Shown here piece after piece: positions 22,410 through 29,953 of a stretch of 29,953 bases of DNA (position 1 is its first letter; each line of letters begins with the position of its first letter). A program made the position numbers and the translations under genes. The notes beneath the pieces were generated by a model. It did not search any database. It had not been told where the DNA came from and saw only the letters and a program-made list of their open reading frames with translations. The DNA is from JBBSWB01 sp038046465 (lineage in GTDB: Archaea; Nanobdellota; Nanobdellia; Woesearchaeales; GW2011-AR9). The stretch covers positions 1 to 29,953 of the forward strand of contig JBBSWB010000032.1 in NCBI GenBank assembly GCA_038046465.1, given 5' to 3'.

Positions 22410-24149
22410 ATGGCAACAAATAAAAATAGAAAACAATTAAAACTGCATAGAACTCCCCCACAACCGCGCAGGAAAAGTTTATTCCAAACTGCTGGCGAGG
22501 TTAGCAAACCTTTCTTAATTACTATTATTACTGGTGTAGCCATTCTTGCTTTACTTATATTATTGTTATTTTCAAAACAATTTGTAGGCCGAGCGTTATA
22601 TACTGGACTTGAAGGCACTGCTGGTTTAGAAGTTGGGCCGGTTGTCGAAGGAGAACCGTTTACAGCCATAGTTAAAACCCATATTGGAGCAAAGCAAACG
22701 AGCACACTTGGATTTACTTTAGATTTGCCAAACGGACTAAGCTGTGACAATGTGTTTAATTTAAAAGGGTTATTACTAAATGCTTTTATTGAATCATTAA
22801 AATGCGAAAACGGCCAAATAGTTTATGTATATACAACTGTTGGTTCTCCCCATACTGGAGAAATAAAAATGGCGCAAATTACATTCAAACCCTTAGCAGT
22901 TGGAAGTTATAGCTTAAAGTTTTCTCAATTTGAGATAATCGATGCACAGAATAATATAATCAGTTTAAACGTATTAAACCCAACTATAGAAGTAAAGAAG
23001 AAAGAAGAAGTACAGCAATGTCCACAAGGTAAAGAGTGTTGTGGCGGAGTAACTCCAATCGACTTACAAACGGATAAAAATAATTGCGGTGAATGCAATA
23101 ATCAGTGTAATGGGGAGACAACCTGTAAAGAAGGTGTTTGTATGCTTAACACTTGCGGTAATAACCAAGTGGATCTTGGAGAAGACTGTGATTTAACAGT
23201 AGTTCAAAATACGGGCCCAATTAAAACTTGTGTTGATTTAGGTTTTACTTCTGGTGAATTAAAATGTGCTGAGCAATGCATCTGGAATACTGATAAGTGT
23301 ACTGATTTTAAATGTACTCCACAACAAATTTGGTGTAGTAATCAATGTGTTGATGTGTCAACAGATAAAGACAATTGCGGCAGCTGTGGAATGGTTTGCA
23401 CTCAGGGAGAAAGTTGCTTAGCAGGACAATGTTTAGCACCACAACCACCCCTGGTTTGTGTTCAACCAGAATCTCTTTGTAATGAGCAGTGTGTAAATAT
23501 TCAAACTGATAAAAATAATTGTTACCAATGCGGTAAAGTCTGTGAAGGTTTACAATCTTGTGTAGCTGGAAAATGCACTGCACAATGTACTGGTGAAACT
23601 CCCGATACTTGTGGCGGTAATTGTGTAAATTTACAAAAAGATTCTTTAAATTGTGGCCAGTGTAATAAAGCCTGTGCTGAGCCTTACGTTTGCTTAAACG
23701 GGAAATGTTCAGAGAATGTGCAAATTTATGCGTCTTGTACTTTGAATACAGATTGTAAAGAAGGTTATGAATGTAAAGCTGCAGTATGCACCCTAAAATC
23801 AACTGCTCAACTGCCTGGTTTAGCAGCCGTGCCTCCAAGTGTCGAAACAGTTCCAGGAAAGAAAGTAACTCTTACTGAAATTGCTCCAGCCAATAATGTA
23901 TTTTCAACTTTAATTACGGCTACTGAAGATTTTACCAGCGAAGTTTTAGTTTACACCGTTTTATATGGAGCAGATAATAAAGTGCTTTCTCTTCAGACAG
24001 AGAAAATTGTGGGCGGTTTAAAGAAAGGCTCTTCTTATACAGCAACAGTTAATTATCTGCAAAGCAGCGTCAAGAAGAAAACGGTTCTTTTATATGATGT
24101 AGAAACAAACCCGCAAGTGCACGCACTGCTAGAAAAAACTTATGGTTAA
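22410..24149 (+). CDS. TM-anchored cysteine-rich surface protein, gene B' of cassette 2
   Basis: A 579-residue paralogue of B. A basic tail leads to TM 36-54 and then QFVGRALYTG. A cohesin-like beta domain covers about 70-205. At least four STIG1-like repeats with a CxNxQCVxVxTDKxNCxxCG pattern follow, together with one CGNNQVDLGEDCD unit. The C-terminal domain (STLITATEDFTSEVLVYTVL) is close to that of B. Unlike B there is no long Ala/Thr linker; the cysteine repeats make the stalk instead. It is tightly packed between A' and C'. A long antisense reading frame at 23308-23838 is ignored. Ligand unknown. Confidence 0.65.
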   Translation: MATNKNRKQLKLHRTPPQPRRKSLFQTAGEVSKPFLITIITGVAILALLILLLFSKQFVGRALYTGLEGTAGLEVGPVVEGEPFTAIVKTHIGAKQTSTLGFTLDLPNGLSCDNVFNLKGLLLNAFIESLKCENGQIVYVYTTVGSPHTGEIKMAQITFKPLAVGSYSLKFSQFEIIDAQNNIISLNVLNPTIEVKKKEEVQQCPQGKECCGGVTPIDLQTDKNNCGECNNQCNGETTCKEGVCMLNTCGNNQVDLGEDCDLTVVQNTGPIKTCVDLGFTSGELKCAEQCIWNTDKCTDFKCTPQQIWCSNQCVDVSTDKDNCGSCGMVCTQGESCLAGQCLAPQPPLVCVQPESLCNEQCVNIQTDKNNCYQCGKVCEGLQSCVAGKCTAQCTGETPDTCGGNCVNLQKDSLNCGQCNKACAEPYVCLNGKCSENVQIYASCTLNTDCKEGYECKAAVCTLKSTAQLPGLAAVPPSVETVPGKKVTLTEIAPANNVFSTLITATEDFTSEVLVYTVLYGADNKVLSLQTEKIVGGLKKGSSYTATVNYLQSSVKKKTVLLYDVETNPQVHALLEKTYG

Positions 24150-24151
24150 AA

Positions 24152-24928
24152 ATGAAACACTTACTGTATTTTTTAATTTTCTTGCTTTCGTGCTCGTTAG
24201 CTTTAGCAGTTACAGTAGTTACTGATCAAACAGAATACGATGGTGGAGAGCAAGTTCAAATCGAGGTTAACAATTGTGTAGGCACTTCTATTGTTAAAAT
24301 TATTAACCCCAGCAGCACTTTAGCTGACATCAAAGCGGGGGAAGATGAATGGGTTACTACTTATAACACTTTATCAGATACCGCTACAGGAAAATACACT
24401 GTTTCTGTAAGCTGTACTAATGGAGCAACGGAAACCTCTTTTTGTGTTGATACAACCGAATGTTCGGAAACAACTACCACCGACACCTGTATTTCCAAAT
24501 GGGAATGTTCCTGGTCTTATTGTGATGCTAATTTAAAACAAACAGGAACATGTACTGACTACAACCATTGCCGAGCAGCCAAAGAAGAAAGGCGTGATTG
24601 TGCGCAATGCGATGAATCCTGGGTCTGTTCGGGTTGGAGCAGTTGTATTAACGATCAAAATCAAAGAAATTGCGTTGATGAGCATGGCTGTGGAACTTCT
24701 GTTTCAAAGCCGGTCCTGCAGAAATATTGTGAAGAAGAACCCATTGGCCCTGCGCCATCGTACATCTCATCAACTGTAGCTCCCCCTTACTATCCTGAAC
24801 CGATAGAAGCAGAAAGTTTCTGGGACAAATATCTCTTTTATATTATTGGTATTCCGGCAGTTTTAATCTTGGCAGCAGTTGTTGTTCTGTTGACGTTGCA
24901 TTATTTAAAATCCCGAGAAGAATACTAA
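24152..24928 (+). CDS. TSP1-like surface protein with TM, gene C' of cassette 2
   Basis: A 258-residue paralogue of C. It has signal peptide 1-19, the same beta domain (VVTDQTEYDGGEQVQIEVNN), two TSP1-like repeats (WECSWSYCDANLKQTGTC; WVCSGWSSCINDQNQRNC), and PPYYPEPIEAESFWDKYLFY before the TM. It ends in LKSREEY right after the TM, so it lacks both the Gly-rich linker and the cytosolic helical tail of C. It is the last gene of the island and is followed by an inverted-repeat element. Confidence 0.65.
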   Translation: MKHLLYFLIFLLSCSLALAVTVVTDQTEYDGGEQVQIEVNNCVGTSIVKIINPSSTLADIKAGEDEWVTTYNTLSDTATGKYTVSVSCTNGATETSFCVDTTECSETTTTDTCISKWECSWSYCDANLKQTGTCTDYNHCRAAKEERRDCAQCDESWVCSGWSSCINDQNQRNCVDEHGCGTSVSKPVLQKYCEEEPIGPAPSYISSTVAPPYYPEPIEAESFWDKYLFYIIGIPAVLILAAVVVLLTLHYLKSREEY

Positions 24929-24939
24929 CTCAGATGACT

Positions 24940-25092
24940 CTGTAGAAAAAGTCTTGGCCTTTCACTCGTTCAGTTCCAAACGGCGATTATTTTAAGAAAA
25001 AGAACCGTTTAACGATGGAACTGAATTCCCAACTCGTCTTACGAATCGTTTTGCTCGTTCAAATCTTGGCCTAGACAACTTTTTCTACTATG
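24940..25092. repeat. MITE-like inverted-repeat element, copy 2
   Basis: Ends GTAGAAAAAGT-CTTGGCC and its inverted partner (GGCCTAGACAACTTTTTCTAC) match; further in, TTCAGTTCCA pairs with TGGAACTGAA and AAACGG with CCGTTT. It shares end motifs CTCTGTAGAAA, CTTGGCC, CGTTCAG and ATCTTGGCCTAG with the element at 8644-8795, but not the centre. It sits just after the last surface gene and before the TadC-like gene. Confidence 0.65.
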
Positions 25093-25169
25093 CTAATTCA
25101 AACAGAATATTTTTAAACTTAAGTTCTTTAATTACTTAAAGGAATTTAAAAAAGAGGAAGTATAGATAG

Positions 25170-27350
25170 ATGGAAGAAGATTATCAGGAACTGCTGGAAA
25201 AGTATAAAGCCCGGGTTAAAGAAGAGTTTGGAGGAACTTCTGTGGTGCCAGCAAAATTTACCACTACTGAATATGCTGATTTTAAACAGGAATTATATCC
25301 GGCTCATTATTCTTTATATGAAAAAGTATGTAATTTTTCGGACCATTTACTAAAACTGTCTGTCGATGAAAAAAAATCTGCAACCCTTCAAAAAAGTTTA
25401 GATATTTGTCATCTTAATGCCCGCCCAGCGGGAGTTATTGCTTTCTCTTATTTATTTCCTCTATTAATAATTGTATTTGGCTCTCTGATTGCTTACGGGA
25501 TTTTCCAGATGTTTTTCTTTGTTATTTTTTTCCTGATTGCTGGATTAGTTATGGTTCCGGCACTGCAAAAAATTCCTGAGTTTATGGCTAACACTTGGCG
25601 AATGAAAGCATCTAACCAGATGGTCCAAAGTATTTTCTACCTAGTAACTTATATGCGGCATACTTCTAATTTAGAAAGAGCAGTTGGTTTTGCCGCTGAA
25701 CATCTTGAACCGCCTTTGTCTTTGGATTTCCGAAAAATCCTGTGGGATGTGGAAACTGAAAAATATAGCACTATCCGCGATTCTGCAGACACTTATCTTC
25801 AGCAATGGAAAGAAGGTGATGCTCCTTTTGTGGAATCATTCCATTTGATTGAATCTTCTTTATTTGAATCTACTGAAGAGCGAAGATTAGCTTTATTGGA
25901 TAAATCATTAGATGTTATCCTTAACGGCACTTATGAAAACATGCTTCATTATGCCCATTCTTTAAAATCACCCATGACGATGCTGCATATGTTAGGGATA
26001 ATTCTCCCTATTTTAGGTTTAGTAATTTTACCATTAGTGGTAAGTTTTATGAGCGGAGGAGAAGGATCGGAGCCGCTGAATATGGCGATTTATATTTCCG
26101 TGTTATACAATCTTACTTTGCCGATTAGCGTTTATTATTTGGGGCGGATAATTTTATCAAAAAGGCCCGCTGGTTATGGAGCAGTAGATATTGGTGAACA
26201 ACCTGGCTTAAAACGATTTAAAAATGTCAATATTCCTCTTGGAAAAAAATTAGTTATCAGCGTTAATCCTCTTTATTTCAGTATTGTGGTTTTTGTTGTA
26301 GCCATGTTGATGGGGTTTAGCCCTTTAATTATGCATTCTCTGCAGATGCCTGATTTTGGTTTTGGCGGCAGTGAGAATTTAAAAATGCTTGATTATGTTT
26401 GTCCGCCGGAAAAAGGAGCAGGTTGTGACGAAGCCGATAAATTAGGCCCTTATGGGGTTGGAGCTTCCATTCTTTCTTTAGTTGCGATTGCCGGCTTAGG
26501 CTGTTCTTTAGGTTTGTATTTTTCTTTACGTTCCCAAAATGTAATTAAAGTCAGAGAAAAAACTAAAGAACTGGAAGATGAATTTTCTTCAGCGTTATTC
26601 CAATTAGGCAACCGCTTAGGAGATGGACTGCCGGCAGAAATAGCTTTTGCTAAAGTTAGTGAAACTATGCGTGGAACCGTTTCCGGTGATTTCTTTAATT
26701 TAACCGAGCGAAATATAACTAAATTAGGGATGGGTTTAGAACAGGCCCTGTTCGATCCAAAAGTTGGTGCGCTGGTCAGTTTTCCTTCTAAAGTGATCGA
26801 ATCTTCTATGAAAGTACTTATTGAAAGTATCAAGAAAGGGCCGCGGATAGCTGCACAAGCGTTGTTGTCAATGTCCCGTTATATTAAAGAAATCCATCGC
26901 GTTGAAGAAAGATTAACTGATTTGATGGCCGAAATTATTTCAGACATGAAAGCACAGATCAAATTTCTTACTCCTGCCATTGCCGGTATTGTGATCGGGA
27001 TTACCTCTATGATTTCAACGATCTTAACTAAATTAAGTGCACAGCTAAATACCTTTACTGCCGGCCAACAAGCCGGGGGATTTGAAAGCATGGTCGGTAT
27101 TTTTGGTGTAGGAATCCCTACTTTTTATTTTCAAATTGTAGTTGGTGTTTATATCGTCCAAATTGCTTACATTTTAACTATTTTAGCCAATGGGATTGAG
27201 AATGGTGCAGATAAATTAGGAGAAAGATATCTGCTAGGAAAAAATTTGATCAAAAGCACGTTGTTATATTGTTTTATTTCTGGGGTAGTAATCCTCTTGT
27301 TTAATTATTTTGCCGGAACGATTATGCAAAGGACTCTTTCAGGCGGATAA
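25170..27350 (+). CDS. TadC/GspF-like membrane platform protein, two T2SF-type halves
   Basis: A 726-residue polytopic protein. Each half has a soluble helical T2SF-type domain (YLVTYMRHTSNLERAVGFAA near 165; LFQLGNRLGDGLPAEIAFAK near 475). Each is followed by TM helices (GIILPILGLVILPLVVSF; IAGIVIGITSMISTILTKL), and there are further TMs at the N-terminus and at the end. It is the expected membrane partner of the TadA-like ATPase at 9044. Such proteins form the inner-membrane platform of type IV pilus-like machines. GAGGAA lies about 10 bases upstream. The 14-kb distance to the ATPase is unusual; the intervening genes may encode its cargo or envelope partners (inference). Confidence 0.8.
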   Translation: MEEDYQELLEKYKARVKEEFGGTSVVPAKFTTTEYADFKQELYPAHYSLYEKVCNFSDHLLKLSVDEKKSATLQKSLDICHLNARPAGVIAFSYLFPLLIIVFGSLIAYGIFQMFFFVIFFLIAGLVMVPALQKIPEFMANTWRMKASNQMVQSIFYLVTYMRHTSNLERAVGFAAEHLEPPLSLDFRKILWDVETEKYSTIRDSADTYLQQWKEGDAPFVESFHLIESSLFESTEERRLALLDKSLDVILNGTYENMLHYAHSLKSPMTMLHMLGIILPILGLVILPLVVSFMSGGEGSEPLNMAIYISVLYNLTLPISVYYLGRIILSKRPAGYGAVDIGEQPGLKRFKNVNIPLGKKLVISVNPLYFSIVVFVVAMLMGFSPLIMHSLQMPDFGFGGSENLKMLDYVCPPEKGAGCDEADKLGPYGVGASILSLVAIAGLGCSLGLYFSLRSQNVIKVREKTKELEDEFSSALFQLGNRLGDGLPAEIAFAKVSETMRGTVSGDFFNLTERNITKLGMGLEQALFDPKVGALVSFPSKVIESSMKVLIESIKKGPRIAAQALLSMSRYIKEIHRVEERLTDLMAEIISDMKAQIKFLTPAIAGIVIGITSMISTILTKLSAQLNTFTAGQQAGGFESMVGIFGVGIPTFYFQIVVGVYIVQIAYILTILANGIENGADKLGERYLLGKNLIKSTLLYCFISGVVILLFNYFAGTIMQRTLSGG

Positions 27351-27448
27351 ATAATTTTATAGGGTTAAGTGATCTAACAAAGAATCTAAAGAATCTACCA
27401 AATAATCTAACAAAAGAATATAAAAACTGCAGGTCTAGACCAAAACTA

Positions 27449-27456
27449 TTATAAAT
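27449..27456 (+). promoter_or_regulatory. TATA box of tRNA-Phe
   Basis: TTATAAAT is centred 28 bp upstream of the tRNA 5' end at 27481, the usual archaeal distance. Confidence 0.6.
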
Positions 27457-27480
27457 AACCAATTGATTTTAGCTTTCGTT

Positions 27481-27638
27481 GGGAGTGTAGCTCAGACTGG
27501 GACGCGGAAAGCAGAACTTTCTGAGAAATTCGCTGTTCGCGCAGCAAAGAGCACTACGCTGAAGACGTAGGTGTCCAGGGTATTTATTTCCAACAGATTA
27601 ATGGAAATAAGTCTGGAATTCAAATCCCTGCACTCCCA
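27481..27638 (+). tRNA. tRNA-Phe(GAA) with two introns, D loop and T arm
   Basis: Acceptor GGGAGTG (27481-27487) pairs with CACTCCC (27631-27637); A27638 is the discriminator. The anticodon stem CTACG/CGTAG encloses CTGAAGA, anticodon GAA. Two insertions break the cloverleaf. Intron 1 is 27502-27547 (46 nt), in the D loop between positions 20 and 21; its ends form CTG/CAG with bulges GGA and AAA and an inner helix CGCGGAAAGC/GCTGTTCGCG. Intron 2 is 27581-27618 (38 nt), between positions 53 and 54; its ends form CCAG/CTGG with bulges GGT and AAT and a 10-bp inner helix. Removing both gives a 73-nt body with D loop AGACTGGGA and T loop TTCAAAT, a perfect cloverleaf. Anticodon-loop position 37/38 is uninterrupted. 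Confidence 0.9.
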
Positions 27639-27792
27639 CATTTTCTTTATATTTTCATTTTTGATTGGGTTTTGGTATTTTTTGGCTTTTTCATTCTTTT
27701 TAAATTATTTTAATTGTTTTTCATCATTTTTTATGATTTTTAAGTATTTTTTATTAAATTTTTACTGTATTTTCTCGTCTTTAAAAGTTAAA

Positions 27793-27800
27793 TTTATATA
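27793..27800 (+). promoter_or_regulatory. TATA box for a leaderless surface-protein transcript
   Basis: TTTATATA is centred 26 bp before the ATG at 27823, with no ribosome site between. The preceding 150 bp after the tRNA is T-rich and would help terminate tRNA transcription. Confidence 0.6.
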
Positions 27801-27822
27801 GTCTAACTGTTTTATTTAACCT

Positions 27823-28593
27823 ATGAATAAGAAAAAAAGAGCAGGTGGTAGAACGAATTCAAAAACGAGCAGTTCAGAATTCCAGCACGGATCTTTCTGG
27901 GTTCTGCTAGCTATTGTTCTTTTCTTAACGGTATTAACTGTTTTCAAATCTATTGAACAGTCTAATTTAACTGGGCATGCTACGATTCAAACCATTTCTT
28001 TCATGAAAGGGGGGCAGGAATTAAATTTTGAAGTAAATGATATTCCTGGAGTAGCTCAAATTACTATTCAATTGAATGAAGATGTAAAAGATAGTAAAAT
28101 TATTTTTAAAGAAGATAATTTAATTGAATTTACTGGCGATTATTATTCTAAATTCCTGATTTCTTCAGTAGATAAAGAAAAGTACGGGAACTTAAAATTC
28201 TTTCTTAAAATCAAAGAAACCGACTTATTAGAAAAAGGCATTTCAATTTATGATTTACATTTATATGTTAATGGCCAAGAACTGCCTGCTACTTTACTCC
28301 AGGATCTGCCTGATTCTTTAGCCAATGCCGCCGCCGGTTATCTATACTATGAAGCAATCAGTCCGGAAATGGGGACTTTTGTAATTGGAAGGGCTACCCC
28401 TCTGGTTACAACCTCAGAAATCACCACCACTACCGGGATAACTGAAGAATCATCTCAAGTAACTCCGGCAGCTGAAGAAGAACCGACAGGGGTTGGTGCA
28501 CCCTTAGTTGGAAAAGCAGGAGAACAAACCCTTCCAGCAGAAGGGAATTTATGGACTAAAATAGTTTCTTTCTTTAAGAATCTGTTTAATTAA
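27823..28593 (+). CDS. TM-anchored surface protein with PGF-pre-PGF-like domain
   Basis: A 256-residue protein. Basic N-terminal tail, TM at about 25-42 (WVLLAIVLFLTVLTVF), then SNLTGHATI. Residues about 55-190 form a beta domain ending GYLYYEAISPEMGTFVIG, similar to PGF-pre-PGF domains of archaeal surface proteins. A Thr/Glu/Pro-rich linker and a short amphipathic end (LWTKIVSFFKNLFN) follow, which may lie along the membrane. The juxtamembrane LTGHA recalls the same place in the proteins at 5880, 17740 and 22410. Function unknown. Confidence 0.6.
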   Translation: MNKKKRAGGRTNSKTSSSEFQHGSFWVLLAIVLFLTVLTVFKSIEQSNLTGHATIQTISFMKGGQELNFEVNDIPGVAQITIQLNEDVKDSKIIFKEDNLIEFTGDYYSKFLISSVDKEKYGNLKFFLKIKETDLLEKGISIYDLHLYVNGQELPATLLQDLPDSLANAAAGYLYYEAISPEMGTFVIGRATPLVTTSEITTTTGITEESSQVTPAAEEEPTGVGAPLVGKAGEQTLPAEGNLWTKIVSFFKNLFN

Positions 28594-28729
28594 ATTTTAG
28601 ATTATTTTGCCTTAATCAGTTGTTTAATTATTAAACTAGCAAATAAAACCAATAAATAAATTAACAAATATTAAACTGTTTTAATAATTTTACAGAATTA
28701 CCTTAAAAAATAAAAATAAAAAAAAAGAA

Positions 28730-28855
28730 TTAGTATCCTCGGCAATTGGCGCAGTAGTATCGATTGGCGTTTTCAACCACAATTCGATTTCCGCAGCCTT
28801 TGCAACACCTCTGGATTTTAAATTTTTTAACCTCTTGAAAGACGTGCTGTTTCAG
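28730..28855 (-). CDS. 41-residue zinc-ribbon protein with CTG start
   Basis: The reading frame ends RCCKGCGNRIVVENANRYYC followed by ANCRGY, giving C-K-G-C and C-A-N-C pairs for one zinc. No ATG, GTG or TTG precedes it in frame after the upstream stop. A CTG at 28855 has GGTGAT 5 bases before it, a strong ribosome site, so CTG is the probable start (LKQHVFQEVKKFKIQRC). A TATA-like TTTATAAAT lies about 45 bp upstream at 28896-28904 (minus strand). It is too short to be found by usual gene callers. The role is unknown; small zinc ribbons often bind RNA polymerase or ribosomes. Confidence 0.65.
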   Translation of the reverse strand: MKQHVFQEVKKFKIQRCCKGCGNRIVVENANRYYCANCRGY

Positions 28856-28895
28856 TTTTTATCACCTTCTTTTTTAATCAGAAAACATCTACTAT

Positions 28896-28904
28896 TTATA
28901 AATG
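28896..28904 (-). promoter_or_regulatory. TATA box for the zinc-ribbon gene
   Basis: The minus strand reads ATTTATAAA, which with a start about 25 bp downstream gives a short leader that includes the GGTGAT ribosome site at 28861-28866. Confidence 0.5.
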
Positions 28905-29038
28905 AACCAAATGAAGTATATAAACTTTTTGCTGTTTATCGAGGAAAAAAAGGTTTTTTTAAAAAGATTTTGGATTTTTTGATAAGGTAATCTGGCATTA
29001 GTTCTATTTTTTTAAAATAATTTTAAAAAATTTACAAT

Positions 29039-29659
29039 CTAAATCACAAACAAAAATAAAACTCCAAACAGAACCATAGCTATCCATATGTATCTGTTCC
29101 AATCCAGAATTTTCTTGCCGTCAAAATTAAGAAAAGGAATCATATTAAACAAACCCAGCCAGAGATTAATGCTGAAACCGGTCTGCCAGATAAAATTAAG
29201 AGTTGGAAAAGCAAAACCCAATCCAAAAAATAACATTGCTAAGACATAGTTGGTAATAGGTCCGGCAGCGCTAATGATCCCATTTTCTTTTCGAGTGATC
29301 ATTCCGGAAATCATTACTGCTCCCGGAGCAGCAAATAAGAATCCCATCAGCAAAGATAGGCCTAAAGCGAGATATAACATCTGGTCCATAGCACGGAATT
29401 CAGCAACACAGCCATAACGCTGGGCAACAAATTTATGGGCCAATTCATGGAATAAAAAGCCCAGTCCAGCAGTAAATAAAGAGATGAAAAAAAGCACCAA
29501 GAACTGCATGGAAAATAATTTAGCAAGATTTCCTTTTAAGATGCTTATTCCTCCAAATACTAAAGCAAAAGCTAGGGATAAAACAATCCAGGCTTTAGAA
29601 ATATCAATTAGTTCAGTCCGTGAAGTTTTAATACCTCTAATTTTAATGTTTTTATTCAT
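29039..29659 (-). CDS. Site-2 protease-like M50 membrane metallopeptidase
   Basis: A 206-residue membrane protein. The zinc motif HELAHK lies in a TM segment near residue 71 (LGFLFHELAHKFVAQRYG). The second ligand motif is NMIPFLNFDGKKIL near 175, the N-x2-P-x4-DG pattern of the family. About six TM helices are predicted. Such enzymes cut membrane-embedded substrates; the substrate here is unknown. Its ATG overlaps the stop of the upstream zinc-finger gene (ATGA), implying a coupled pair. The family's PDZ domain is absent, as in minimal archaeal members. Confidence 0.85.
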   Translation of the reverse strand: MNKNIKIRGIKTSRTELIDISKAWIVLSLAFALVFGGISILKGNLAKLFSMQFLVLFFISLFTAGLGFLFHELAHKFVAQRYGCVAEFRAMDQMLYLALGLSLLMGFLFAAPGAVMISGMITRKENGIISAAGPITNYVLAMLFFGLGFAFPTLNFIWQTGFSINLWLGLFNMIPFLNFDGKKILDWNRYIWIAMVLFGVLFLFVI

Positions 29660-29907
29660 TTGTTCTCATCTGCTTGATTTTCTTTTTCTTCTATTTCCTC
29701 TTCTTTTTCCTCGTCTTCTTTTCCTTCTTCTAATAATTCTTTACTTTTTTCTAGAAATCGTTTTAATTGCTGTGCTTCTTCTTCAACTTTTACCAACAGA
29801 TTCAAATCAGCAAAATTTTCTTGGGCGCAGTCTGCACAATAGTAATCAGAAGTGTCTTTAATCTTATATACTGCTTCGGAATTACAAACTATGCATTTTT
29901 TGGTCAT
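29656..29907 (-). CDS. Zinc-finger protein with coiled-coil tail, partner of the M50 protease
   Basis: An 83-residue protein. CIVCNSEAVYKI and YYCADCAQ supply two CxxC pairs for one zinc. The rest is a strongly charged helix rich in Glu and Lys (LEEGKEDEEKEEEIEEKENQ). GAGGAA lies 3 bases before the ATG. Four-base overlap with the M50 gene suggests the two products work together, perhaps as adaptor and protease; that is inference. No family name is recognised with confidence. Confidence 0.65.
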   Translation of the reverse strand: MTKKCIVCNSEAVYKIKDTSDYYCADCAQENFADLNLLVKVEEEAQQLKRFLEKSKELLEEGKEDEEKEEEIEEKENQADENK

Positions 29908-29953
29908 TATTCCTCTTAAATAAAAGGTTCTTTAAAAAGCTTTTTCTCTCTGG

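Noticed and set aside
23308..23838. 176-codon open frame on the minus strand
   Set aside because: It is antisense to the cysteine-repeat part of the surface gene at 22410; its Tyr/His/Leu-rich product is what repeated Cys, Asn and Asp codons give on the other strand.
27571..27801. 76-codon open frame
   Set aside because: It starts inside tRNA-Phe and continues through T-rich spacer; the Phe-rich product and tRNA overlap make it an artefact.

Overview
This is an AT-rich archaeal chromosome segment, most likely from a DPANN lineage (Woesearchaeota/Pacearchaeota-like). The support is SepF with an N-terminal amphipathic helix, a TadA/TadC-type pilus ATPase and membrane protein, TATA boxes about 26 bp upstream of several start codons (leaderless transcripts), and two tRNA genes with non-canonical introns. 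Many short TM-anchored, cysteine-rich surface proteins of the style common in DPANN genomes are also present. The lineage call is inference from gene style, not from a marker phylogeny.

Layout. 1-1000: a tRNA-Ser(GCU) gene whose T loop is interrupted by an intron, repeats, and sepF. 1.0-4.5 kb: a surface protein read leftward, then three paralogous polytopic membrane proteins in one rightward operon. 4.6-5.7 kb: a nucleotidyltransferase plus a small toxin-like partner. 5.8-9.0 kb: the first copy of a duplicated small surface protein with a repeat-rich promoter, two cytosolic coiled-coil proteins, a YggS-family PLP protein and two intergenic inverted-repeat elements. 9.0-13.0 kb: a TadA-like secretion ATPase, a BRO-N/DinD-like protein and the second copy of the small surface protein. 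13.0-15.1 kb: iscS-iscU followed by an HTH regulator with four C-terminal cysteines, with a 14-bp palindrome next to the iscS TATA box. 15.2-16.3 kb: a winged-helix nucleotidyltransferase/HEPN pair with two operator-like palindromes. 16.8-24.9 kb: a surface-protein island built from a three-gene cassette (A-B-C) present twice, the first copy split by an MntA/HepT-like pair. 25.2-30 kb: a TadC-like membrane protein, a tRNA-Phe(GAA) gene with two introns, a PGF-pre-PGF-like surface protein, a 41-codon zinc ribbon and an M50 protease with a zinc-finger partner.

How the genes may work together. The TadA-like ATPase and TadC-like platform could form the motor of a type IV pilus-like or secretion machine. 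No obvious classical prepilin or prepilin peptidase is visible. The coiled-coil proteins, the triplet of membrane proteins and the many TM-anchored ectodomains are plausible but unproven partners. Three nucleotidyltransferase-containing gene pairs within 16 kb suggest a region that collects toxin-antitoxin-type modules. The most novel items are the doubly interrupted tRNA-Phe, the duplicated A-B-C cassette, the twin surface genes with variable simple repeats in the leader, and the putative iron-sulfur-sensing iscSU regulator with its candidate operator.
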